Assembly (NCBI GenBank): GCA_030426385.1
Contig: JAUHYI010000019.1
Span: 1-59,915, forward strand
DNA length: 59,915 nt
Direction of reading: 5' to 3'
Origin: Phycisphaerae bacterium
Lineage (GTDB): Bacteria; Planctomycetota; Phycisphaerae; Phycisphaerales; Phycisphaeraceae
The translations under genes and the position numbers were made by a program. The notes under the pieces were generated by a model. That model saw only the letters and a program-made list of their open reading frames with translations, was not told where the DNA came from and ran no database searches. This document shows positions 44,041 to 52,078 of the stretch, in pieces. Every line of letters begins with the position of its first letter. Within the stretch, counting starts at the first letter, position 1.

Positions 44041-45903
44041 ATGAGTACGTTGTTGATCGCTGTGTTGGCGGGCCTTGCGTTTGTGATTGCGTATCACACG
44101 TACGGACGCTGGCTGGGCGGAAAAATTTTCAACCTGACCGCCGATGCGGTGTGTCCGTCGCACCGACTGCGCGATGATCATGACTATGTGCCCACATCAC
44201 GTGGGATCGTATTTGGCCATCATTTCACATCGATTGCGGGCACGGGTCCGATTGTGGGGCCAGCGATTGCGGTGATGTGGGGCTGGTTGCCCGCGTTGTT
44301 GTGGGTGGTGTTCGGATCGATTTTTATCGGGGCAGTGCATGATTTGGGATCGTTGGTGGTGAGCCTGCGCAACAACGGGCAAACGGTGGGTGATGTGGCG
44401 GGACGCGTGTTGAACCGGCGGGTGCGATTGTTGTTTTTGCTAGTGCTGTTCATGGCCTTGACGATCGTGCTGGCCATTTTCGGTTTAGTGATAGCCGCGG
44501 TGTTCAAACAATACCCCGCGTCGATCGTCCCATGCCTGGTGCAGATTCCGATTGCGGCGGCGATCGGCGTATGGCTGCATCGCAAAGGTGTGCATTTGTT
44601 ATTGCCATCGATCGTGGCGTTGGGGGTGATGTACGCAACGGTGATTTTTGGCGACGCGGGTGTGCTGCATGTTATCAACACATGGCTGGCGTCGCAGTCA
44701 ATGATGTGGTGGGTGATCGTGCTGTTGGGGTACAGCTACGTGGCATCGGTGTTGCCGGTATGGTCATTGTTGCAGCCGAGGGATTACATCAATTCGTTGC
44801 AGTTGATCAGCGCATTGGGATTGATCGTGGTAGGGTTGGTGGTGGCCGCGTTTGTGGGTGGGGCACCGGCGGTTGAGGGCGGGCCGATGCGCGAATTGAA
44901 AATTGTGGCACCGATGATTGATTTTAATCCGGCGCAGGCTCCGTTGATATTTCCATTTTTGTTTATCACCATTGCATGCGGTGCGATCAGTGGGTTTCAC
45001 TGTCTGGTGAGCAGTGGGACGAGCAGCAAACAATTGTCGAATGAATGTGATGCGAAATTTGTAGGATTCGGGTCGATGCTGGTCGAGGGATTTCTAGCGA
45101 CGTTGGTGATTCTGGCATGCGTGGCAGGTTTGGGGTTGGGTTCGAAAGGTGCAGACGGTGTGATGGTGTTCGGGCAAGCGGCGTGGGAACAGCGATATTC
45201 ATCGTGGGCGACGGCTAATGGGTTGGGGGCTAAAGTGGGTGCGTTTGTGGATGGGGCTGCGAATTTTTTGACGGCATTGCATGTGCCCATGGGTGTGGCG
45301 ATTGCATTGATGGGGGTGTTGGTCGCATCGTTTGCGGGGACGACGTTGGATACGGCGTGTCGGTTGCAGCGATATGTGGTGCAGGAAATTGCCTCGACGG
45401 CTAATTTGGGCCGAGTGCCGGGATTGAAATTTTTGCGCAATAAACATGGGGCGACATTGTTTGCGGTGGTGATCGCAGTGTTGATGGCATCGATGCCGAT
45501 TCAGGGTGCGGCGTGGTCATGGGCCAATGCGGGCAAGGGCGGGATGATTCTGTGGCCGATGTTTGGAGCGACGAATCAGTTGTTGGGCGGGTTGGCGTTT
45601 CTGGTGATCGCGTTCTGGTTGTGGCGGCGGAAGAAGCCGGTGTGGTTTCTGGTGTTTCCGTTGTTGTTTATGTTGGTGATGCCCGCGTGGGCGTTGGTGA
45701 CGCAATTGTTTGTGGGTGACGGCAGTGGGCAGGCATGGGTGCGTAGCGAATCGCCGAACTGGGCGCTGATCGGGATTGCGGTGGCGACGCTGGTGTTGGA
45801 AATGTGGATGATTGTGGAGGCGGTGTTGTTGCTGCCACGGGTGCGTGGGGTTTTGGAAGAATCGCTGAATCCTGAAGTCCCGGCGGTGGAGACAACCTCA
45901 TGA
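44041..45903 (+). CDS. cstA: Carbon starvation protein CstA-like peptide/pyruvate transporter
   Basis: A 620-residue inner-membrane transporter with about 16 helices. Family signatures are FGHHFTSIAGTGPIVGPAIAVMWGW in the first third, IFIGAVHDLGSLVVSLRNNG, GFHCLVSSGTSSKQL in the middle and MLVEGFLATLVIL. Members take up peptides or pyruvate, often when carbon is short. The last helix is followed by a short tail. The ATGA overlap joins it to a LEA-like lipoprotein gene. A terminator of the previous operon lies upstream, so the gene has its own promoter. Confidence 0.93.
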   Translation: MSTLLIAVLAGLAFVIAYHTYGRWLGGKIFNLTADAVCPSHRLRDDHDYVPTSRGIVFGHHFTSIAGTGPIVGPAIAVMWGWLPALLWVVFGSIFIGAVHDLGSLVVSLRNNGQTVGDVAGRVLNRRVRLLFLLVLFMALTIVLAIFGLVIAAVFKQYPASIVPCLVQIPIAAAIGVWLHRKGVHLLLPSIVALGVMYATVIFGDAGVLHVINTWLASQSMMWWVIVLLGYSYVASVLPVWSLLQPRDYINSLQLISALGLIVVGLVVAAFVGGAPAVEGGPMRELKIVAPMIDFNPAQAPLIFPFLFITIACGAISGFHCLVSSGTSSKQLSNECDAKFVGFGSMLVEGFLATLVILACVAGLGLGSKGADGVMVFGQAAWEQRYSSWATANGLGAKVGAFVDGAANFLTALHVPMGVAIALMGVLVASFAGTTLDTACRLQRYVVQEIASTANLGRVPGLKFLRNKHGATLFAVVIAVLMASMPIQGAAWSWANAGKGGMILWPMFGATNQLLGGLAFLVIAFWLWRRKKPVWFLVFPLLFMLVMPAWALVTQLFVGDGSGQAWVRSESPNWALIGIAVATLVLEMWMIVEAVLLLPRVRGVLEESLNPEVPAVETTS

Positions 45904-46445
45904 AAAATTTTGAAACGAAACAACTAACCCGTGCCAGGCAATTGGGGGCGATGGGATTGGCGGTTCGCGTGGTGATGCTGGTGGGCATGATCGTGGCGGG
46001 GCTAAATGTGGGGGGGTGCAAGCCACGCGAAGTGGTGCCGGTGGTGGCAAAGGATCCGAAGCTGACGGTGGTGTCGGTGGTGGTTGAACGGCAGACGGCC
46101 GATGGGGTGGCGCTGGCGATCACGATCGATGCGGAGAATCCGAATGAGGAGGCGTTGCCATTAATGATGGCGCGTTATACGGTGAAGCTGGACGGAGGAG
46201 CATCGGTGAGCTTGGAAGAATCCGTGCATCGGACGTTGCCGGGCAGTGGCACGCAAAAGTTTGTGCTGACGGCGGCGTTGCCTTTGGGCAAGGGAGAAAC
46301 AGGCGAGGCATTGTGGGGGCGTACCTGTGTGGTGCGTGGAAGCGTGGTGTATGATCCGCCGGGCATCGTTCGGCGATTTTTGCGAGAAACGCAGGTGCCT
46401 GCGCCAACGGTGAGTTTTCATGGTAAACAGGTGTTGGAGAAATAA
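45900..46445 (+). CDS. LEA/WHy-domain-like lipoprotein
   Basis: 181 residues with an N-terminal signal and lipobox (VAGLNVGGC). The mature part has the LEA14/WHy-like pattern: LTVVSVVVERQTADGVALAI, TIDAENPNEEALPLMMARYTV, then VHRTLPGSGTQKFVLTAALP. Such domains are beta-sandwich modules found in bacterial lipoproteins and desiccation proteins, with no known enzyme activity. The lipobox overlaps a G-rich unit (AATGTGGGGGGG). Translationally coupled to cstA, which suggests they are made together, but a joint function is only guesswork. Confidence 0.78.
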   Translation: MKNFETKQLTRARQLGAMGLAVRVVMLVGMIVAGLNVGGCKPREVVPVVAKDPKLTVVSVVVERQTADGVALAITIDAENPNEEALPLMMARYTVKLDGGASVSLEESVHRTLPGSGTQKFVLTAALPLGKGETGEALWGRTCVVRGSVVYDPPGIVRRFLRETQVPAPTVSFHGKQVLEK

Positions 46446-46473
46446 GGAAACGGCTGTGGGGTGATGTAGATTC

Positions 46474-46520
46474 GGTTGGGTTGGGTTGGGGAAGTGGGGA
46501 GGGAGAGTGGGGGGGATAGG
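46474..46520 (+). repeat. TTGGG repeats and G-rich tract
   Basis: GGTTGGGTTGGGTTGGGG followed by further G runs in the gap before nadB. Four or more G runs with 2-4 base spacers fit a G-quadruplex pattern in the leader region. Confidence 0.65.
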
Positions 46521-46563
46521 TTGATTTGTTTAATTGGGTTTTGATTAACTGCTGAGAGCGATA

Positions 46564-48294
46564 TTGTTTTACCAACGTCGATATTTAATCCCGTTTCGAT
46601 CTGCACTGTTGCCGCAGATTTTTACGGAAGTGCTGGTGGTGGGTGGTGGTGTGGCCGGTGCGCGAGCGGCGTTGGCTGCGGCAGAGCATAGCGATGTCAT
46701 CATGATTTCGAAGGGCAGCGCGACCGAATCGAGCACCGCGTGGGCACAAGGTGGAATCGCGGCGGTGCTGGATGCCCAGGACAGTGTTGATGAGCATGTG
46801 GCCGATACGCTGGTCGCAGGCGCGGGATTGTGTGATGAGCCGATTGTGCGGACTGTGATCGAAGGTGGGGCGACGCGTGTGCGTGAATTACAAACATGGG
46901 GGATGCGGCTGGATAAAAAAGCTGATGGGGAACTGGCGTACGGGCGCGAAGGCGGACACGGCAAACATCGGATCGTGCACAGCGATGGCGATGCGACGGG
47001 AGCAGAGTTGATCCGTGCGTTACATGAACAGGTGAACGGACACGATCGTATTCGGCAATTTGATCAGTGCTTTGCAATGGATCTGATCACGTTGGATACC
47101 GCGACGGCGAGTGGTGGCGCGTCGACAGATAGCAATGCCGCGCAGGGTGGCCGGTGCGTGGGTGTGATTACGCATCATGCGAAATATGGTTTGCAAATGA
47201 TCTGGGCGGGCGCGGTGATCCTGGCGTCGGGGGGGTGTGGGAAAGTCTATCGGGAAACGACGAACCCATCGGTGGCTACGGGTGATGGTCATGCGATGGC
47301 GTTTCGCGCAGGTGCAGCGCTGGCGGACATGGCATTCATGCAATTCCATCCGACGACATTGTACATCGCCGGTGCGAGTCGATCACTGATTACCGAAGCG
47401 GTGCGTGGCGAAGGAGCGTATCTGGTCGATCGCAATGGCCATCGGTTTATGTTTGATTATGACGAGCGGGGGGAATTGGCACCGCGCGATATTGTGGCGC
47501 GGGCGAATCTGTCGCAAATGGCCAAGACGGCGCATAGTTGTGTGTATCTTGATTGTCGTCACATTGGTGCGGAGCGATTTAATGCGCGTTTCCCCGGCAT
47601 TACCAAAATGCTGGCAAAATTCGATATCGATCCGATGACCGATACGATTCCAACACACCCGTCGGCTCATTACATGATCGGCGGCTTGCGTACCGATGTA
47701 CATGGGCGAACGAATATTCGCGGGTTGTATGCATGTGGTGAAGCGGCGTGCAGTGGGTTACATGGTGCGAATCGTTTGGCGAGTAACAGTCTGTTGGAAG
47801 GTCTGGTACTTGGCGAGATTGCCGGTCGTGTTTGTCAGGAAACCAAGAGCGATGGGCCCGTCGGACCGATCAAAGTGATCAGTGATATTCCACTGTCCGC
47901 GAAGAGCGAACTGGATCTGGCTGACGTGCGATCAAGTTTGCGCAGCGTAATGTGGCGGCATGTGGGGATCGAACGTGATGGGATGCATCTGCACGAAGTG
48001 TCGGAAATGTTTGATTTCTGGGCGCGTTACACGATGGATAAAATTTTCGATGAGCGATTAGGGTGGGAAGTGCAAAACCTGTTGACGGTAGGTGCGATGA
48101 TTACGCGATCCGCATTGTGGCGAGCGGAAAGTCGCGGGACGCATTACCGCACCGATTTCCCTGAATCGTCAGATGAGTTTCGTGTGCATGACATTTGGCA
48201 GCGTGGCCATGATGAACCGGAGATGCATCAGGTGTTGCATGAAAATACAGGCGGTGATCAGTCCGGCGTGGCAGAAGAGGTTAAGGCATCATGA
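46564..48294 (+). CDS. nadB: L-aspartate oxidase
   Basis: First step of NAD synthesis from aspartate, giving iminoaspartate. The start TTG at 46564 gives MFYQRRYLIPFRSALLPQIF, which matches planctomycete NadB N-termini; GAGAG lies just upstream. The FAD-binding motif is VLVVGGGVAGARAALAAAE. Later motifs are STAWAQGGIAAVLD, GGHGKHRIVHSDGDATGAEL, MQFHPTTLYI and SAHYMIGGLRTDVHGRTNI, then ACSGLHGANRLASNSLLEGL. Length 576, slightly over the usual 530. Fumarate reductase-type flavoproteins share the fold, but the ASNSLLEGLV ending supports NadB. Overlaps the gamma-carbonic anhydrase gene by ATGA; nadA and nadC are not here. Confidence 0.94.
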   Translation: MFYQRRYLIPFRSALLPQIFTEVLVVGGGVAGARAALAAAEHSDVIMISKGSATESSTAWAQGGIAAVLDAQDSVDEHVADTLVAGAGLCDEPIVRTVIEGGATRVRELQTWGMRLDKKADGELAYGREGGHGKHRIVHSDGDATGAELIRALHEQVNGHDRIRQFDQCFAMDLITLDTATASGGASTDSNAAQGGRCVGVITHHAKYGLQMIWAGAVILASGGCGKVYRETTNPSVATGDGHAMAFRAGAALADMAFMQFHPTTLYIAGASRSLITEAVRGEGAYLVDRNGHRFMFDYDERGELAPRDIVARANLSQMAKTAHSCVYLDCRHIGAERFNARFPGITKMLAKFDIDPMTDTIPTHPSAHYMIGGLRTDVHGRTNIRGLYACGEAACSGLHGANRLASNSLLEGLVLGEIAGRVCQETKSDGPVGPIKVISDIPLSAKSELDLADVRSSLRSVMWRHVGIERDGMHLHEVSEMFDFWARYTMDKIFDERLGWEVQNLLTVGAMITRSALWRAESRGTHYRTDFPESSDEFRVHDIWQRGHDEPEMHQVLHENTGGDQSGVAEEVKAS

Positions 48295-48824
48295 CGTTTA
48301 AACAGATTGGTAAAGTTTATGTGGCTGACACGGCGCGGCTGATTGGTGAGATTGAGTTGGGGGATGATGTGAGTGTGTGGTATGGGGTGAGCATGCGTGG
48401 TGATGTGGCGAAAGTGACGATCGGGGCACGCACGAATGTGCAGGATAATGCGGTGGTGCATTGCGATCATGGCAAGCCATTGGTGATTGGTGCGGATGTG
48501 ACGATCGGGCATGGCGCGATTGTGCACGGGGTAGCGGTTGGGGATGGTAGTTTGATCGGGATGGGTGCGACCGTGTTGGGGCAAACGAAAATTGGCAAGC
48601 GATGTTTGATCGCGGCGGGGACGGTGGTGCCACCGGGTCTGGAAGTGCCTGATGATCATGTGGTGATGGGTGTGCCGGGGCGAGTGGTGCGTGAAACGCG
48701 AGAGAAGGAACGGGAATATCTGAAGTGGTTGTCTGGCAATTACGTAAAAATGGCGAGAAAGCATGTTGGTGCGGCGGAGCATCCCGAAGATGTAACGGTG
48801 CAGCGTTGGACAGGGAATAGATGA
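48291..48824 (+). CDS. Gamma-carbonic anhydrase family protein
   Basis: A 177-residue left-handed beta-helix trimer protein of the YrdA/CaiE/Cam-like group. The hexapeptide core starts VYVADTARLIGEIELGDDVS. Metal-type His occur in QDNAVVHCDHGKPLVIGADV and TIGHGAIVHG. A C-terminal helix (LKWLSGNYVKMARKH) is as expected. Members may hydrate CO2 or act on CoA-linked substrates; many lack proven activity. Translational coupling with nadB is unusual and could be only economical packing. Confidence 0.9.
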   Translation: MTFKQIGKVYVADTARLIGEIELGDDVSVWYGVSMRGDVAKVTIGARTNVQDNAVVHCDHGKPLVIGADVTIGHGAIVHGVAVGDGSLIGMGATVLGQTKIGKRCLIAAGTVVPPGLEVPDDHVVMGVPGRVVRETREKEREYLKWLSGNYVKMARKHVGAAEHPEDVTVQRWTGNR

Positions 48825-48955
48825 TTGTTGGCTGCGCGGTGAAAAAAAGTTAGGCGGTGGGATTGGTGTGACATGTGCGTGGATGATCTACTTTCGATGG
48901 ATGTGAAATCGTGGCAAGCGGGGGCTTGCTAAAGAACAAAGTCTGGAGCGTATCT

Positions 48956-49984
48956 ATGTATCGAGGAATTATTACTGGCTTGGGTATGCGAGGCTTGTAT
49001 TGGCTTGATATGGTCAAAAAACATGCGCGTTGCGAAATCGTGGCTGCGGTTGAACCACATGAGGCAAGTCGCAAACGTGCGATTGAGCAGTTCGGCGTGT
49101 CGCCGTCGATGATTCATGATTCGTTGGCAGATGCGGTGACAGCGGTTGGTGTGGGAGGAAAAGAGGGAGCCGATTTTGTGCTGGATGTGACGCCGCCTTC
49201 GGTGCATCAGGCTGTCGCAGAAGCGGCGTTTGGGTATGGATTGCATGTGCTGGGTGAGAAGCCGCTGTCGGATGATTACGGCGTGTGTTTGCAGGTCATC
49301 GAAGCTGGCAAAAAAGCAGGCGTCAAACATATGGTGGCGCAGAATTATCGATTTAGTCCCGGCGCGCGACAGATTGCCAAAACGGTGGCGTCAGGAAAAG
49401 TGGGACAGCCCGGTCAGTGTGATGTGAGATTTTATATGCCGTGGGCCGATGCGCCAGGTTCGCATTATGTGACGCAGCCATACATGTTGATCAACGACAT
49501 GATGGTGCATCATTTTGATTTGATGCGGATGATTTTGCAGCGTAATCCGATTGCGGTCCAAGCGATGACCTGGAACCCGTCGTGGGGTTGGCATGTGGGG
49601 CAAGGCTCGCATTCGATTGTGTTTGAATTCCCCGATAATCTGTATGCCACACACGTGGCCTTGGCGTGTTCGGTGGGGGATTATCGAGACTACAACGGCG
49701 ACTGGCGCATTGAAGGGCCTGAGGGTTCGTTGGAATGGTCGGATGGCCATATCTGGTACGGTCATCGGCATCGAACGGAAACACCCACGCGCGAAGAGGT
49801 ATTGATAGGAGCGGGTCATCCGGCTGTGGATGATGGTTTAATGGATGAGTTTTTTGATGCGATTGAACAGGACCGTGAGCCGGAAACTTCGGCCGCGGAT
49901 AACCTGCATTCAGTGGCGATGGTTTTTGCAGCAATCAAAAGCGCGAAAGAAAAACGTCGCGTTGAATTAAGTGAGTTAGGTTGA
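48956..49984 (+). CDS. Gfo/Idh/MocA-family oxidoreductase
   Basis: 342 residues from ATG 48956, with TGGAGC about 6 bases upstream; the frame is open a little earlier. N-terminal Rossmann fold: YRGIITGLGMRGLYWLDMVK, then DFVLDVTPPSVHQAVAEAAF and VLGEKPLSDDYG, the family's EKP motif. C-terminal alpha/beta domain with YRFSPGARQIAKTVASGKVG and NDMMVHHFDLMRMIL, whose His is in the usual catalytic position. These enzymes oxidise or reduce sugars and inositols with NAD(P). The substrate is unknown. It runs into hisA with almost no gap, an unexpected pairing. Confidence 0.88.
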   Translation: MYRGIITGLGMRGLYWLDMVKKHARCEIVAAVEPHEASRKRAIEQFGVSPSMIHDSLADAVTAVGVGGKEGADFVLDVTPPSVHQAVAEAAFGYGLHVLGEKPLSDDYGVCLQVIEAGKKAGVKHMVAQNYRFSPGARQIAKTVASGKVGQPGQCDVRFYMPWADAPGSHYVTQPYMLINDMMVHHFDLMRMILQRNPIAVQAMTWNPSWGWHVGQGSHSIVFEFPDNLYATHVALACSVGDYRDYNGDWRIEGPEGSLEWSDGHIWYGHRHRTETPTREEVLIGAGHPAVDDGLMDEFFDAIEQDREPETSAADNLHSVAMVFAAIKSAKEKRRVELSELG

Positions 49985-49989
49985 AATTT

Positions 49990-50742
49990 ATGCATGTTTT
50001 CCCAGCGATAGATTTACGTGATGGACAGGTTGTTCGGCTAACCCAGGGGGATTACGATCGACAGACGACATACGATGCGGACCCTGTATCGCAGGCGTTG
50101 CATTTTGCGAAAGCTGGCGCGTCGTGGTTGCATGTGGTCGATCTGGAGGGAGCACGCACCGGTGAGTTGCGACATCTGGAAGTGATTGGCCGGATGTGCG
50201 AAGCGGTGCAACCGTTTGGTATGAAAATCGAAGTGGGAGGGGGCGTGCGCGATGAAGGCGTGATCGACAAGTTGCTGGGGGTGGGTGTGTTTCGTGTGAT
50301 CCTGGGGACGGCAGCGTTGGAAAACTGGTCGTGGTTTGAGGGTTTGATGGGGAACCCCACGTATCGCGGGCGCCTGGTGTTGGGTTTGGATGCGCGCAAA
50401 GGTAAAGTGGCTGTGTCGGGTTGGGAAAAACAAATGGAAGCGACAGCGTTGGAAATTGCGCAGCGCGTGAGTGATTGGCCATTGGCTGCGATTGTGTATA
50501 CGGATATCGCGGTGGATGGCATGATGACCGGGCCGAACGTGGAGCAGACACGTGAGATGGCTCAAGCAACGCATACTCCGATCGTGGCATCCGGTGGCGT
50601 GGGGACATTGGCGCATCTCGAAGCACTGCGTGATTTGCCGATTCAAGGAGCGATCGTGGGCCGAGCGTTGTATGAGCAGGCATTCACGATTGAAGAGGCC
50701 ATTGCTGTATTGGAAGTGGATAAGGGTGCTGACGCGAAGTAA
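49990..50742 (+). CDS. hisA: Phosphoribosylformimino-5-aminoimidazole carboxamide ribotide isomerase
   Basis: Fourth step of histidine synthesis, an Amadori isomerisation in a TIM barrel. From ATG 49990: MHVFPAIDLRDGQVVRLTQG, with the catalytic Asp in AIDL. EVGGGVRDEGVIDKLLGVGV is the first phosphate loop, and GLDARKGKVAVSGW and TDIAVDGMMTGPN hold the second Asp. PIVASGGVGTLAHLEAL and GAIVGRALYEQAFTIEEA complete the fold. 250 residues, normal. A TTG at 49981 overlaps the previous stop and could also start it. Other his genes are absent here. Confidence 0.92.
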   Translation: MHVFPAIDLRDGQVVRLTQGDYDRQTTYDADPVSQALHFAKAGASWLHVVDLEGARTGELRHLEVIGRMCEAVQPFGMKIEVGGGVRDEGVIDKLLGVGVFRVILGTAALENWSWFEGLMGNPTYRGRLVLGLDARKGKVAVSGWEKQMEATALEIAQRVSDWPLAAIVYTDIAVDGMMTGPNVEQTREMAQATHTPIVASGGVGTLAHLEALRDLPIQGAIVGRALYEQAFTIEEAIAVLEVDKGADAK

Positions 50743-50869
50743 TGCAGCGGGTGGCCATACAGGGAAACATATTTTTATTCGGTTTTTCAGGGCTGTGCGG
50801 TATACTTAGTGGGTATTGACCTATGTCGTGTTGCTGTGGCGAAGGGGAGGGTTTGGAGTGAGATTACCG

Positions 50870-51898
50870 ATGAAAAAATGCCGTACGTATTGGAACGTGG
50901 CGATCGTGTTGTTGGGATTGTTGATTTCAAGCCAACCGAGTCTGGGTTTGGTGATTATCGATCCGACATCGCCGACGTATGGAAGTCCGACAGGTAACAC
51001 CTCGGCACCCGTGGGTTTTCCGTACTGGTCGAATATTTATGGCAATCGCATTCATGTGGGTAACGGCTATTATCTGACGACCAATCACAGTGGTTTGCCC
51101 GGTGGTTTTTCGTGGACACAACTGAAATATTCTGACGGCAGTCCGATCGACAGCGATATTGAAGCGGGGACGGGCGTGGTTGAGGCACATCCAGTGGTGC
51201 CGATTATTACGTCGCCGGTTACGCAAGATGAGGCGCTGCTGATCGTAGGTGATGGCCGTCGGCGTGAAAATGATTTGACGTATTGGGATATCACCTACGT
51301 GGCCGGTGATGGGGGTGGCAGCGGCAACGATGTCTGGACGGAAACAGCTGTGCCAGGTGATGCCGAGGCCGCAGGGTTCAAGGTAACCGGAAGCGGCAAA
51401 CGCTGGGGCACGAATGAGGTGGCCGTCACTTCGGTGGATGTGGAATTCAGTGGGCCGACACGAATGACGCGGATGTTTGCCTCATCGTTTACGGCATCGG
51501 GTGGCACTGAATGGGAAGCACAAGGCACGAACAATGATTCGGATGGTGTGGCTTTCGTCTTTCGCGATGGCCAGTGGCAACTGGCGGGATTAATTCACGC
51601 GGTGGGTGGGATTGATGAATCAGCGGATCCCGACGAGCTCATTGGATTCGACAACCATCCCGGCGGCGACAGCAGTCTTTTAGCCGCGCTTATCAGCTAT
51701 GAATCATCGGCCCTCAATGACGATCCTTTGGGGACATATACCTCCGCGACGTTTTTCAGTGACCTGTCGTTTTATAATGACCAATTGGCCGCGTTGGGAT
51801 TTGGGTTTGCATTACCTGAGCCTGCGACTTTTATGATTGTTCTGATTGGAGCCACTGCTCTTGGGGGCAGATGTCGGCGTGCAACGCGTCACGGTTGA
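50870..51898 (+). CDS. PEP-CTERM exported protein, divergent trypsin-like
   Basis: 342 residues from ATG 50870 (MKKCRTYWNVAIVLLGLLIS), with GGAG 12 bases upstream. An N-terminal signal peptide and a C-terminal PEP-CTERM tag (LPEPATFMIVLIGATALGG then an Arg cluster) direct it through an exosortase-like system. The core vaguely follows a trypsin fold: GNRIHVGNGYYLTTNHSG resembles the His region, and NDSDGVAFVFRDGQWQLAGL resembles the Ser region, but the usual GDSGGP reads NDSDGV. It may be an inactive or altered protease-like surface protein. This part is inference. Confidence 0.75.
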   Translation: MKKCRTYWNVAIVLLGLLISSQPSLGLVIIDPTSPTYGSPTGNTSAPVGFPYWSNIYGNRIHVGNGYYLTTNHSGLPGGFSWTQLKYSDGSPIDSDIEAGTGVVEAHPVVPIITSPVTQDEALLIVGDGRRRENDLTYWDITYVAGDGGGSGNDVWTETAVPGDAEAAGFKVTGSGKRWGTNEVAVTSVDVEFSGPTRMTRMFASSFTASGGTEWEAQGTNNDSDGVAFVFRDGQWQLAGLIHAVGGIDESADPDELIGFDNHPGGDSSLLAALISYESSALNDDPLGTYTSATFFSDLSFYNDQLAALGFGFALPEPATFMIVLIGATALGGRCRRATRHG

Positions 51899-52078
51899 GT
51901 TTAGATACAGGTCGGGATGATTTTAAAAGTGTGTGTGTGGGGGGCATCTCGTGGGGGTTTTTTATACAATTAAATTTGTGGTTCGAATATTGATTCGGCG
52001 ATATCGCTGTAAAGGTATCTCGTTTGTTTTGTTTTTTGTGTCACAATGCGTGGCATTTTTTCATGGAAATGTTTTGTC

